A DNA stretch of 7,912 nucleotides from an uncultured Saprospiraceae bacterium (GTDB lineage: Bacteria; Bacteroidota; Bacteroidia; Chitinophagales; Saprospiraceae), in assembly GCA_938044055.1 (NCBI GenBank), contig CALIQO010000045.1, positions 1-7,912 of the forward strand. The letters are read 5' to 3'. A model generated the notes under the pieces. That model did not search any database. It saw nothing but the letters and a program-made list of their open reading frames with translations, and had not been told where the DNA came from. Made by a program: the position numbers and the translations under genes. Every line of letters begins with the position of its first letter. Position 1 is the first letter of the stretch. Shown here in pieces: positions 1-6,094 of the stretch.

Positions 1-585
1 CCTGATCTTAGAATCAATGATCATTATATGGAGATGTTACAAGGCTATAAAGCCAACACCCAAGGACGTAGATCTACTAAAAAAGAAAAAGAAGCCATCA
101 TGTTTATCAAGCAGAAGATAGATTCTGCTAAGTGGTTTATCGATGCAATTAAGCAGAGACAAGATACTTTATATAGGACGATGTATTCTATTATGCAGTT
201 TCAGTATGACTTCTTTCTGACAGGAGATCAACGGAGACTAAAACCTATGATCCTCAAGGATATAGCGGAAGTTACAGGACACGATATCTCTACTGTATCT
301 AGAGTTGCTAATAGTAAGTTCGTCCAGACAGAATTCGGGACAAAGCGATTAAAAGATTTCTTTTCAGAGTCTCTTCAGACTGCTGATGGAACGGAAGTTT
401 CAACACTTGAAGTCAAGAATATTCTTTCAGATATTATAGCTAGAGAAAACAAGAAAAAACCATTAAGCGATGAAAAGCTTAAAGATATGCTACAACAGAA
501 AAGCTACAATATTGCTAGAAGAACTGTAGCGAAGTATCGGGAACAGTTGAACATACCTGTAGCAAGGTTGAGAAAAGAACTGTAA
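1..585 (+). CDS. rpoN: RNA polymerase sigma-54 factor, C-terminal part (5' end outside window)
   Basis: This is the C-terminal portion (194 visible residues) of sigma-54, which directs core RNA polymerase to -24/-12 promoters that need an AAA+ enhancer-binding protein for melting. The frame is open from base 1, so the gene begins left of the window; the ATG at 28 is internal. Visible parts are the end of the core-binding region, a helix-turn-helix (LKDIAEVTGHDISTVSRV, visible residues about 85-102), and near the end the RpoN box ARRTVAKYRE (bases 514-543), the signature that reads the -24 element. The protein ends 13 residues after the box, as is normal for the family. It converges on the SRAP gene with only 6 bp between the two stops, and no U-tailed terminator is visible on the plus strand. 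The assignment rests on the RpoN box and is very secure. Confidence 0.97.
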   Translation, partial: PDLRINDHYMEMLQGYKANTQGRRSTKKEKEAIMFIKQKIDSAKWFIDAIKQRQDTLYRTMYSIMQFQYDFFLTGDQRRLKPMILKDIAEVTGHDISTVSRVANSKFVQTEFGTKRLKDFFSESLQTADGTEVSTLEVKNILSDIIARENKKKPLSDEKLKDMLQQKSYNIARRTVAKYREQLNIPVARLRKEL

Positions 586-591
586 CCTTAC

Positions 592-1290
592 TCAATCGAA
601 TAAAGAACCTTGATGACCTGCAGGTTCTATAAGTTGTGCGTCATTGTTCCTAACATTACCTACTCTGCTGCTTACTTCATAAGCGATCATATCTGCACTA
701 TCCGGAGGTGTAATAAGATTGTATAAATCTTCTACAGGAACATCTGATTCCAACCATAATTTTTCCTGCTCAGGATAAAGAATAGCTGGCATACGGTTGT
801 GGATTTCTTCCATCATCTCATTAGGTGGTTGAGTGATCATGGTGAATGTATGAATTTCTTCTCCTTCTGGGGAAGACCATTTTTCCCACATACCAGCTAC
901 ACAGAATATCTCTTGTTCTTTCATCTTGATGCGGTAAGGAATTTTAGTATTTCCCTCTCGCTTCCACTCATAGAATCCATCAATAGGAACAATACATCTG
1001 CGGCTTTTAAAAGCATGCTTATAAGTGGACTTCTCCTTTATTGTTTCGATCCGGGCATTGATCATCTTGTATCCTATTTTAGGGTCTTTGGCCCAGAACG
1101 GGATGAGACCCCACTTGTATAGGTGTATCTTATCTTGTTCATCACTAGTTATTACTGGATGAAAATGAGTAGGAGCAACATTGTAATTAGGAAGTGGGTT
1201 GTAGCGTGTAAGTTCATCGCTATAGAAAGAAGCCTGGAAACGTTCTTCTAATTCTTTTTCTGTCTTGGTGAGAGAGGATCTTCCGCACAT
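592..1290 (-). CDS. SRAP-domain protein (YedK/HMCES-type abasic-site processing)
   Basis: This is a 232-aa SOS-response-associated peptidase (SRAP) family protein. Members form a thiazolidine crosslink between Cys2 and abasic sites in single-stranded DNA and so shield them from cleavage. The start is fixed by the catalytic cysteine, which must be residue 2 after Met removal: the protein begins MCGRSSL. Other family landmarks are NVAPT (37-41), WGLIPFWAKD (60-69), NAR with Asn78, the IVPIDGFYEWK block with Glu108, and HNRMP with His164. These match the Cys, Asn, Glu and His set of YedK/HMCES. Length is normal and nothing is missing. The gene is divergent from radA across a structured 283-bp gap and converges on rpoN. 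An inverted repeat and a weak sigma-A-like promoter lie just upstream, and a longer-range ECF-like promoter with an intervening terminator lies further up. No LexA-type box was recognised. Confidence 0.96.
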   Translation of the reverse strand: MCGRSSLTKTEKELEERFQASFYSDELTRYNPLPNYNVAPTHFHPVITSDEQDKIHLYKWGLIPFWAKDPKIGYKMINARIETIKEKSTYKHAFKSRRCIVPIDGFYEWKREGNTKIPYRIKMKEQEIFCVAGMWEKWSSPEGEEIHTFTMITQPPNEMMEEIHNRMPAILYPEQEKLWLESDVPVEDLYNLITPPDSADMIAYEVSSRVGNVRNNDAQLIEPAGHQGSLFD

Positions 1291-1307
1291 AATAGAGATA
1301 TAAGGTA

Positions 1308-1336
1308 GGAAGATAAGATATGAAATATAATTTCAA
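1308..1336 (-). promoter_or_regulatory. Possible housekeeping promoter with operator-like inverted repeat upstream of the SRAP gene
   Basis: On the minus strand TTG (1336-1334) is followed after 18 nt by TATCTTCC (1315-1308), a partial match to the Bacteroidota -33/-7 pattern TTG-N17-23-TAnnTTTG. Between the two lies a perfect inverted repeat, TGAAAT-ATA-ATTTCA (1321-1335), in the usual place for a repressor operator. A transcript from here would begin about 10-18 nt before the SRAP ATG. The -7 match is imperfect and short A+T-rich repeats occur by chance, so support is weak. Confidence 0.22.
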
Positions 1337-1353
1337 TCGGATGGGGTAGATAT

Positions 1354-1396
1354 AAAAAGAAAGCAGGGCGTCACCAGTGAGACTGGAGCACCCTGC
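1354..1396 (-). terminator. Intrinsic terminator in the SRAP-radA gap, reading minus
   Basis: On the minus strand GCAGGGTG (1396-1389) pairs with CGCCCTGC (1370-1363). A second stem follows, CCAGT (1386-1382) with ACTGG (1378-1374), closed by a 3-nt loop. The U-tract TTTCTTTTT (1362-1354) follows directly. The 8-bp lower stem includes a G-U pair that forms only in minus-strand RNA, and the plus side lacks a T-tract after the hairpin, so orientation is clear. No gene lies upstream on that strand before the divergent radA, so this ends either a small RNA or a SRAP leader. An outer repeat TGGGGT (1342-1347)/ACCCCA (1400-1405) could extend or compete with the stem. Confidence 0.75.
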
Positions 1397-1487
1397 ATAA
1401 CCCCAAAAAACCAATTGAAAACAATCTAAATTTAAACTCCACATCTGGAGCCGTTATAATATGATTTCGTTTTTATCGAAATTCACT
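1354..1487 (-). ncRNA. Candidate structured small RNA (or attenuator leader) between SRAP and radA
   Basis: No known RNA family was recognised. The region has the layout of an independent minus-strand transcript: an ECF-like promoter motif at 1517-1493, a predicted start near 1487-1484, a 5' hairpin ATTTCG/CGAAAT (1482-1477 with 1469-1464), a second hairpin CTCCA/TGGAG (1450-1446 with 1441-1437), an A/U-rich linker containing CAATTG, and a strong terminator at 1396-1354. Total length would be about 130 nt. The only reading frame of any length here runs through the terminator and resembles no protein. The alternative is that this is the 5' leader of the SRAP gene, whose ATG lies 64 nt past the U-tract, with the hairpin acting as an attenuator. 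Promoter and structure are inferred by eye, without folding energies or homologues. Confidence 0.42.
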
Positions 1488-1492
1488 TTTAA

Positions 1493-1517
1493 GACGGCAT
1501 AAATGTGGAAAGTCACA
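1493..1517 (-). promoter_or_regulatory. Candidate ECF-type promoter for the intergenic RNA/SRAP leader
   Basis: The minus strand reads TGTGAC (1517-1512), 15 nt, CGTC (1496-1493). This is the same arrangement as the motif upstream of the ECF sigma gene in this window (TGTTAC, 15 nt, CGTC). CGTC is a common -10 core of ECF promoters; the -35 here lacks the usual AAC core, which lowers confidence. The -35 element overlaps a palindrome ATGTG-N6-CACAT (1503-1518) that could instead be a regulator site. Confidence 0.33.
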
Positions 1518-1552
1518 TATCTTTAGAATTTTCTTACACTAAGTAAAGAAAA
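1518..1552 (+). promoter_or_regulatory. radA upstream region: possible -7 element and 5'-UTR hairpin
   Basis: TATCTTTA (1518-1525) matches the Bacteroidota -7 pattern TAnnTTTG except for the last base, but no TTG was found at the usual spacing upstream. Just after it TTTTCTTAC (1529-1537) can pair with GTAAAGAAAA (1543-1552) around a 5-nt loop with one bulged A, ending 21 nt before the radA GTG. There is no following T-tract, so it is not a terminator for radA transcription. It would sit in the leader and could affect translation or mRNA stability. Confidence 0.28.
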
Positions 1553-1573
1553 AATTAATCAATTAGATAAAAA

Positions 1574-2938
1574 GTGAACTTAACAAATACAAAAACAGTC
1601 TATTTATGCACTAATTGCGGCCATAACGCTCCGAAATGGCAAGGCAAATGCGATTCTTGCCACGAATGGAATACGTATGAGGAGAAAGTAGTAAGTAAAA
1701 AATCTACGGCCGTAAAAAGAGCCAAGTCTCCGAATAAAACAAGTCCCATCCTAGTTGGAGATATTACAGGATCAGTTGTTCTCAGAACAGAAACCCATGA
1801 TCAAGAGTTACAGCGAGTTCTCGGAGGAGGAATTGTCCCTGGTTCTGTAGTCTTGGTTGGAGGGCAACCTGGAATAGGTAAGTCAACTCTATTGTTACAA
1901 TTGTCTCTATATAGTAAACAGAAGATATTATATGTAAGTGGGGAGGAAAGTGCTGAGCAGATTAAAATCAGGGCAGATAGGATCGGTATTAAAAATACAT
2001 CTTGCTTTATATATGCAGAATCAGATATTGATGCCATTATTACGCAGGCTGTTGACACCCAGGCAGAGATGATCATCATTGATTCCATACAGACAATGTT
2101 GCATAATGAGATAGGTTCTGGGGCTGGATCAGTAGCTCAGATTAGGGGTTGTACTGAAAAATTAATACAGTATGCTAAAGAAAAGCATGTTCCTATATTT
2201 ATTGTAGGGCATATAACCAAGGAAGGAAACCTCGCAGGACCTAAGGTTCTGGAACATATGGTAGATGTCGTATTACAATTCGAAGGGGATCAGAATTACA
2301 GCTATAGAATATTAAGGTCATTAAAAAACAGATTCGGTTCTACGGAAGAGATAGGTATATATAAAATGCAGCAAGAAGGAATGGAACCAGTATCTAATCC
2401 GTCACAATTGTTTTTATCACAACATCCCCAGCAATTATCGGGAAGTGCCATCTGTGCTTCTCTAGAAGGTAAGCGACCTCTATTGTTAGAAACACAAGCC
2501 CTAGTTTCACCTACCGTGTATAGCAGTCCTCAGAGATCAGCCACAGGATATGATCAACGCAGGATGTCCATGTTGCTAGCCGTATTAGAAAAGAGGTGCA
2601 GGATTCCGATCGGGCTGAGCGATGTATTCTTGAATATTGTAGGAGGCATAAAAGCTTCAGATCCAGGAATGGACCTTGCTATCCTTGCAGCCTTGATGTC
2701 TTCTCATCTTGATATTTCTATTCCTTCTGATTCTTGTTTTGCAGGAGAAGTAGGCCTGAGTGGAGAAATCCGAGCAGTAAGGAGATTAGAAAGCCGCATC
2801 CAGGAAGCAGATCGATTGGGATTTAAGCACTTCTTCTATTCTGACCACACCGATCTTTCGCTTGATAGTGATGTCTTAAGCATCCGCCTTCATCCTTTAA
2901 GTAAGACCACAGATCTTATGGAATTACTACAAGGATAA
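1574..2938 (+). CDS. radA: DNA repair protein RadA (Sms)
   Basis: RadA is a RecA-like ATPase that drives branch migration of recombination intermediates and helps repair stalled forks. The 454-aa protein is full length: a four-cysteine zinc finger (Cys12, 15, 26, 29), Walker A GGQPGIGKST (97-106), Walker B MIIID (166-170), the RadA-specific KNRFG motif (251-255), and a C-terminal Lon-protease-like domain (about 285-454). The start is GTG: an in-frame TAA lies one codon upstream (1568-1570) and no ATG precedes the zinc finger, so GTG is the only credible start. No Shine-Dalgarno sequence is present, and a hairpin occupies the leader. The gene is divergent from SRAP, another DNA-damage protein, and is followed after 3 nt by a DCC-family gene, so the two are probably co-transcribed. 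Assignment is secure. Confidence 0.98.
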   Translation: MNLTNTKTVYLCTNCGHNAPKWQGKCDSCHEWNTYEEKVVSKKSTAVKRAKSPNKTSPILVGDITGSVVLRTETHDQELQRVLGGGIVPGSVVLVGGQPGIGKSTLLLQLSLYSKQKILYVSGEESAEQIKIRADRIGIKNTSCFIYAESDIDAIITQAVDTQAEMIIIDSIQTMLHNEIGSGAGSVAQIRGCTEKLIQYAKEKHVPIFIVGHITKEGNLAGPKVLEHMVDVVLQFEGDQNYSYRILRSLKNRFGSTEEIGIYKMQQEGMEPVSNPSQLFLSQHPQQLSGSAICASLEGKRPLLLETQALVSPTVYSSPQRSATGYDQRRMSMLLAVLEKRCRIPIGLSDVFLNIVGGIKASDPGMDLAILAALMSSHLDISIPSDSCFAGEVGLSGEIRAVRRLESRIQEADRLGFKHFFYSDHTDLSLDSDVLSIRLHPLSKTTDLMELLQG

Positions 2939-2941
2939 CTT

Positions 2942-3379
2942 ATGACACTTAAAGAACTATATCGATTGTCCCACCACAATGATATTCTTGTCTATGATGG
3001 GGCATGTGTGCTGTGTAATGGATACATTACTTATATGCTTAAGCATGATACTTACAATCGAGTTGTTATAGCTCCGCTACAGAGTAAGATGGGTTCGCTT
3101 TTGTTAAAACCAGAAGAAGATTCAGTATACCTACTTAGGATGGGCAAGCTTTATGACCAATCAGATGTGGGATTAAGGGTAGCACAATTTCTTCCATTTC
3201 CTCATAACCTGCCATATATGTTTCTTTTAGTCCCTAGAAAGATTCGAAATCTAGTCTATCGTTGGATAGCTAGAAATCGTTTTCGATGGTTTGGCAGAAA
3301 CGATTCTTGCAAGCTTATTTCAATAGAAAATCGGCACAAACTATTAGATTTCCCTTATTTGCCTAGAGCGGAAGAGTAA
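2942..3379 (+). CDS. DCC-family (DUF393, YuxK-like) thiol-disulfide oxidoreductase-like protein
   Basis: This 145-aa protein belongs to the DCC family, named for its conserved Asp and two Cys near the N terminus. Here the motif is DGACVLCN with Asp19, Cys22 and Cys25, in the context ILVYDGACVLC, giving a thioredoxin-like CxxC redox site. Members are proposed thiol-disulfide oxidoreductases, but substrates are generally unknown. The rest is basic and aromatic (for example RKIRNLVYRWIARNRFRWFGR, about 99-119), as is usual in the family, with no clear signal peptide or confident membrane helix. It starts with ATG 3 nt after the radA stop, implying translational coupling and shared transcription. 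Its last 25 bases overlap the 3' end of the convergent M20 gene. Family call is firm; cellular role is open. Confidence 0.9.
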   Translation: MTLKELYRLSHHNDILVYDGACVLCNGYITYMLKHDTYNRVVIAPLQSKMGSLLLKPEEDSVYLLRMGKLYDQSDVGLRVAQFLPFPHNLPYMFLLVPRKIRNLVYRWIARNRFRWFGRNDSCKLISIENRHKLLDFPYLPRAEE

Positions 3380-4647
3380 TCAACTGCCAATCTACACATC
3401 GCTCGGACTCCTTGCTTAAAACCACTTTCATCTAGATAAAAATCTGGAGTATGATGAGGAGCAGCATCAAGAGTATGGACATCAAGGGGTTTACCTCCTA
3501 GAAAGAAAAAGAAACCAGGAACCTCTCGCGCAAAAAAAGAAAAATCTTCAGCTCCGGTTATAGGACGCGTTACAATAATGTTTTCTTCTCCTATTACTTT
3601 TTCCATGATAGGCAATACTTCTGCAGTAAGAATAGGATCATTATAAGTAACCGGATATCCCACTTGGATATCAACTTCAGCTATCGCTCCAGCACTTTCC
3701 GCAATTGAAGTCGCAGTGGTCTTTATTTTTTCATGGATAATTCGTTGCATGGATGTGTCCAGTGTCCGGATCGTTCCTATCATTTCCGCTTCTTCAGGAA
3801 TGATGTTACTTCGTACCCCACTTGTAAATTTTCCTACACTGATAACAGCAGGCTCTTTTGTCAATTCTGTCTGTCGCGATATGATGGTCTGAAGTCCCAT
3901 AATGATCTGGGCGGAGACTGTAATCGGATCTACTCCAGCCCAGGGCCTTGATCCATGCGTCTGCTTCCCTTTTACTTTAATTACAAAACGATCAGAAGCT
4001 GCCATAATCCCTAGAGGCTTATACAATACTTTTCCTACATCCAGGCCTGCACTTATGTGAAGACCGAAGAATACATCTATGCCATATTTCGAAATGACTC
4101 CTTCCTTAACCATCAATTCTGCTCCTCCTTCTTCTCCAGGAGGAGCTCCTTCTTCTGCTGGCTGGAATACGAAAACTATTTTACCACTTAGATTTTCTTT
4201 TAGAGATGTCAATACTGTCGCTGCTCCCATTAAAATGGCAATGTGGCTATCGTGACCACAAGCATGCATTACGCCCACTTTCTTGCCTAAGAATTCTGTT
4301 TCTACTTTTGACGCGAAAGGTATATCTACTCTTTCTCTCACGGGTAGAGCATCAATATCTGCTCTTAGGGCAATGGTTTTTCCAGGCCTTCCAGTATCTA
4401 GTAACCCGATCACTCCAGTGTGGGCTACGCCTGTTTCTACTTTAAGGTTTAGAGATTTTAGATGTTTAGCAATGTACTCTGCAGTTTTAAACTCACGATT
4501 AGAAAGCTCTGGATTCTGATGGAAGTGTCTTCTCCATTCTATTACTTGAGCTTCTACTTCGTCAGCGTGCTTGTCGATTAATGTATGTAAATCAACTTGA
4601 GCAGATGACAAGAAGGGTAGAAGGATAAAGAAGAATAACCATTTCAT
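3355..4647 (-). CDS. Secreted M20-family amidohydrolase (HipO/AmhX-like)
   Basis: This is a zinc-dependent M20 peptidase of the N-acyl-amino-acid amidohydrolase/hippurate hydrolase group, which releases amino acids from N-acylated substrates. From the ATG at 4647 it has 430 residues and opens with a type I signal peptide (MKWLFFFILLPFLSSA, cleavage before Gln17), so it should act outside the cytoplasm. Metal-site motifs are HACGHDSH (128-135), PAEEG (163-167), GLH with His197, GAEDFS (365-370) and PHHTPDF (397-403). The lid/dimerisation domain carries THGSRPWAG (230-238). A GTG at 4674 would add nine residues (VKNNKNRSI); I prefer ATG because it gives a typical signal peptide and GTG is rare here. 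The exact substrate cannot be read from sequence. It lies 53 nt after the 114-aa hypothetical gene and may share its transcript; its 3' end overlaps the DCC gene by 25 bp. Confidence 0.94.
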   Translation of the reverse strand: MKWLFFFILLPFLSSAQVDLHTLIDKHADEVEAQVIEWRRHFHQNPELSNREFKTAEYIAKHLKSLNLKVETGVAHTGVIGLLDTGRPGKTIALRADIDALPVRERVDIPFASKVETEFLGKKVGVMHACGHDSHIAILMGAATVLTSLKENLSGKIVFVFQPAEEGAPPGEEGGAELMVKEGVISKYGIDVFFGLHISAGLDVGKVLYKPLGIMAASDRFVIKVKGKQTHGSRPWAGVDPITVSAQIIMGLQTIISRQTELTKEPAVISVGKFTSGVRSNIIPEEAEMIGTIRTLDTSMQRIIHEKIKTTATSIAESAGAIAEVDIQVGYPVTYNDPILTAEVLPIMEKVIGEENIIVTRPITGAEDFSFFAREVPGFFFFLGGKPLDVHTLDAAPHHTPDFYLDESGFKQGVRAMCRLAVDYSSALGK

Positions 4648-4700
4648 AATAGATCTATTTTTATTGTTTTTCACAATATAAGATCTAGAGAAGTTAATTT

Positions 4701-5045
4701 TTAAGGTTTAGCAAGAAATAAGAATTGCGCGCCTAGTTCGCTCAAGGCAAATACACAGATCGTTTTTTCAGGATCTTTATAATTGCTTTTAAATTCTTCT
4801 ATTTTTTCTGGAAAGATAATCTGCTTAGACACGAATTCTTCTAGAGTGCTGGCATGTATCGACCATTTACCATCATTCTTACCTTCTGTAAGGGCAATAC
4901 CGATTTCCATCTCTTGCTGATGGGCTACGAATATAGGAAATTCTGAAACATCCTTCTCTCTGACAATGGCTGCAGCATCTGCCATCATCTTGCGATACGG
5001 TTTCAACTCTTTTTCAAGTTGTAGAAATCTTTCTGGATTACTCAT
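4701..5045 (-). CDS. Conserved hypothetical protein, 114 aa, Bacteroidota type
   Basis: I do not recognise a named domain. The protein is soluble looking, with no signal peptide or membrane helix. It has a charged helical N terminus (ERFLQLEKELKPYRKMM, 5-21), then alternating hydrophobic stretches: FPIFVAHQQEMEIGIAL (36-52), WSIHASTLEEFVSKQII (61-77), and a conserved-looking C-terminal block CVFALSELGAQFLFL (97-111). That pattern suggests a small alpha/beta fold. I recall similar hypothetical proteins of this length in other Bacteroidota but no function for them. The gene begins with ATG just after the terminator at 5080-5111, so it should have its own promoter; CATCTTTG (5056-5049) is one mismatch from the -7 pattern but would give an almost leaderless mRNA. 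The M20 gene follows. Confidence 0.82.
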   Translation of the reverse strand: MSNPERFLQLEKELKPYRKMMADAAAIVREKDVSEFPIFVAHQQEMEIGIALTEGKNDGKWSIHASTLEEFVSKQIIFPEKIEEFKSNYKDPEKTICVFALSELGAQFLFLAKP

Positions 5046-5079
5046 AGGCGCAAAGATGGGAAATTACAGATTGGATAAA

Positions 5080-5111
5080 TAAAAAAAGAGACCCAAAAAA
5101 ATTGGGCCTCT
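5080..5111 (-). terminator. Intrinsic terminator after the DUF3078 gene
   Basis: On the minus strand AGAG (5111-5108) and CCCAA (5106-5102) pair with TTGGG (5096-5092) and CTCT (5090-5087) around an AT-only loop, with one internal mismatch, followed directly by a run of seven T. It lies 55 nt past the DUF3078 stop and ends the sigma-to-DUF3078 unit. The plus side is only moderately T-rich (CTTCTTTA), so plus-strand activity would be weaker. Confidence 0.85.
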
Positions 5112-5165
5112 CTTCTTTATGCTATTAAATAGGGCGATCTAAAGCACAATATATATATGCATGAT

Positions 5166-6065
5166 TTATAGGGCATATGAAAGTCCGACGATCAGATAAT
5201 TCTGAGTCGTATCAAGAATTTCTACATCGGCACGTCTGATGGCATACTCAATTCCTACACCGATTCCTTTCCAAGCACTGAAGGCAAGGCCATTGGTCCA
5301 TGTGTATTCGAATAGAGATGGATCTTGACTTGAGTATGGGAAGAAACTTGTAAGATTCGTTCTCCAAGTGATCCCTCCATCGAATGTTCTTGTATAATCC
5401 GCAACAATTTTAGCACCTAGTGCACTGCTGAAATCTGGATTGTCTCCGAATACCCAGTGGTAGTTCAATGGGTGAATTACTACAACAGCATTCTCAATTG
5501 GTGTCCATGTAAATCCTACACCTAAATCAAGGATACCAGGATTATTGAAGTTCTCTAGTAATGCAGAGTTGAATTCTCCTAGTGCGGATAAAGCTAATTT
5601 ATCGTTGATCCTCTTACCATAAAGAGATGTGATTTTAAGTACATCTGCTATTTTTTCGAAATCTGCACTTCCTTCTGATCCTTCTATATCTAATTTCTGC
5701 CATCCTAGGTTGATGTTAGCAGAATTTCTCCAGAAGTAACCAGTAGTTGTCTTATTAGCGAATCCACTGAAGGCTGCAAGTACTGTAGATGAAGTTGAAG
5801 TAGGGTTAGCACCTTTCACCCAGTTATCGAATGAAGAAAGGTTAAAACCTAGTGTTCCGAAAGTTCCGGTACTCCATCCTCCTAAGATTTCTAGTTCCTT
5901 GTCTATTTCTCCTACTCTTGCTTGAAGTGGTCCTATCTGACCCTCGAGTGCTGCAATCTGCTCTGCAAGTGTTGCTTTTTCAGCTGTAAATTCTTCTACA
6001 CTCTGAGCGGTTCCGCTCACAATACAGAATACCAATAGACATAATGTCAGCAATGAATTTTTCAT
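5166..6065 (-). CDS. DUF3078-like exported protein with N-terminal coiled coil, probable outer-membrane beta barrel
   Basis: This 299-aa protein has a signal peptide (MKNSLLTLCLLVFCIVSGTA, cleavage before Gln21), then a short coiled-coil segment of regular Leu/Ile heptads (about 23-60, ATLAEQIAALEGQIGPLQAR), then a region resembling DUF3078: GGWSTGTFGTLGFNLSSFDN (62-81) and WRNSANINLGWQKL (112-125). The rest alternates aromatic and polar residues in beta-strand fashion and ends NYLIVGLSYAL, suggesting an outer-membrane barrel. Function is unknown for the family. The coiled coil before the barrel could trimerise or contact the periplasm; that is inference. It begins 29 nt after the MscS stop, with no clear promoter in the gap, so it is probably the last gene of the sigma-factor operon, followed by a strong terminator. 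Family call is moderate; export is well supported. Confidence 0.85.
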   Translation of the reverse strand: MKNSLLTLCLLVFCIVSGTAQSVEEFTAEKATLAEQIAALEGQIGPLQARVGEIDKELEILGGWSTGTFGTLGFNLSSFDNWVKGANPTSTSSTVLAAFSGFANKTTTGYFWRNSANINLGWQKLDIEGSEGSADFEKIADVLKITSLYGKRINDKLALSALGEFNSALLENFNNPGILDLGVGFTWTPIENAVVVIHPLNYHWVFGDNPDFSSALGAKIVADYTRTFDGGITWRTNLTSFFPYSSQDPSLFEYTWTNGLAFSAWKGIGVGIEYAIRRADVEILDTTQNYLIVGLSYAL

Positions 6066-6094
6066 AGTTGTGTTATTGTTCAGAATAAAAATAT

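Noticed and set aside
799..1122. 107-aa plus-strand reading frame
   Set aside because: It lies wholly antisense to conserved SRAP motifs; it is a shadow of that gene.
1220..1444. 74-aa minus-strand reading frame across the SRAP start and the upstream gap
   Set aside because: It runs through the strong terminator and the SRAP start codon in another frame, and its composition resembles no protein.
1450..1498. Long-range stem GCCGT/ACGGC enclosing the ATTTCG hairpin
   Set aside because: If the minus-strand promoter is right, one arm (1494-1498) lies in its -10 region and would not be transcribed; a 5-bp match over this distance is also easily chance.
1342..1498. Known riboswitch, 6S, SRP or tmRNA
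   Set aside because: I compared the recalled conserved motifs of these families (for example TPP, SRP) and found none.
1503..1518. CRP-like palindrome ATGTG-N6-CACAT
   Set aside because: The spacing between TGTG and CACA is 6, not the 8 of a CRP site, and it overlaps the ECF-like -35; kept only as a possible operator.
1801..2088. 95-aa minus-strand reading frame
   Set aside because: It is antisense to the RadA Walker A/B region and has no protein-like features.
4206..4519. Two overlapping plus-strand reading frames
   Set aside because: Both are antisense to the M20 metal-site region and overlap each other; shadows.
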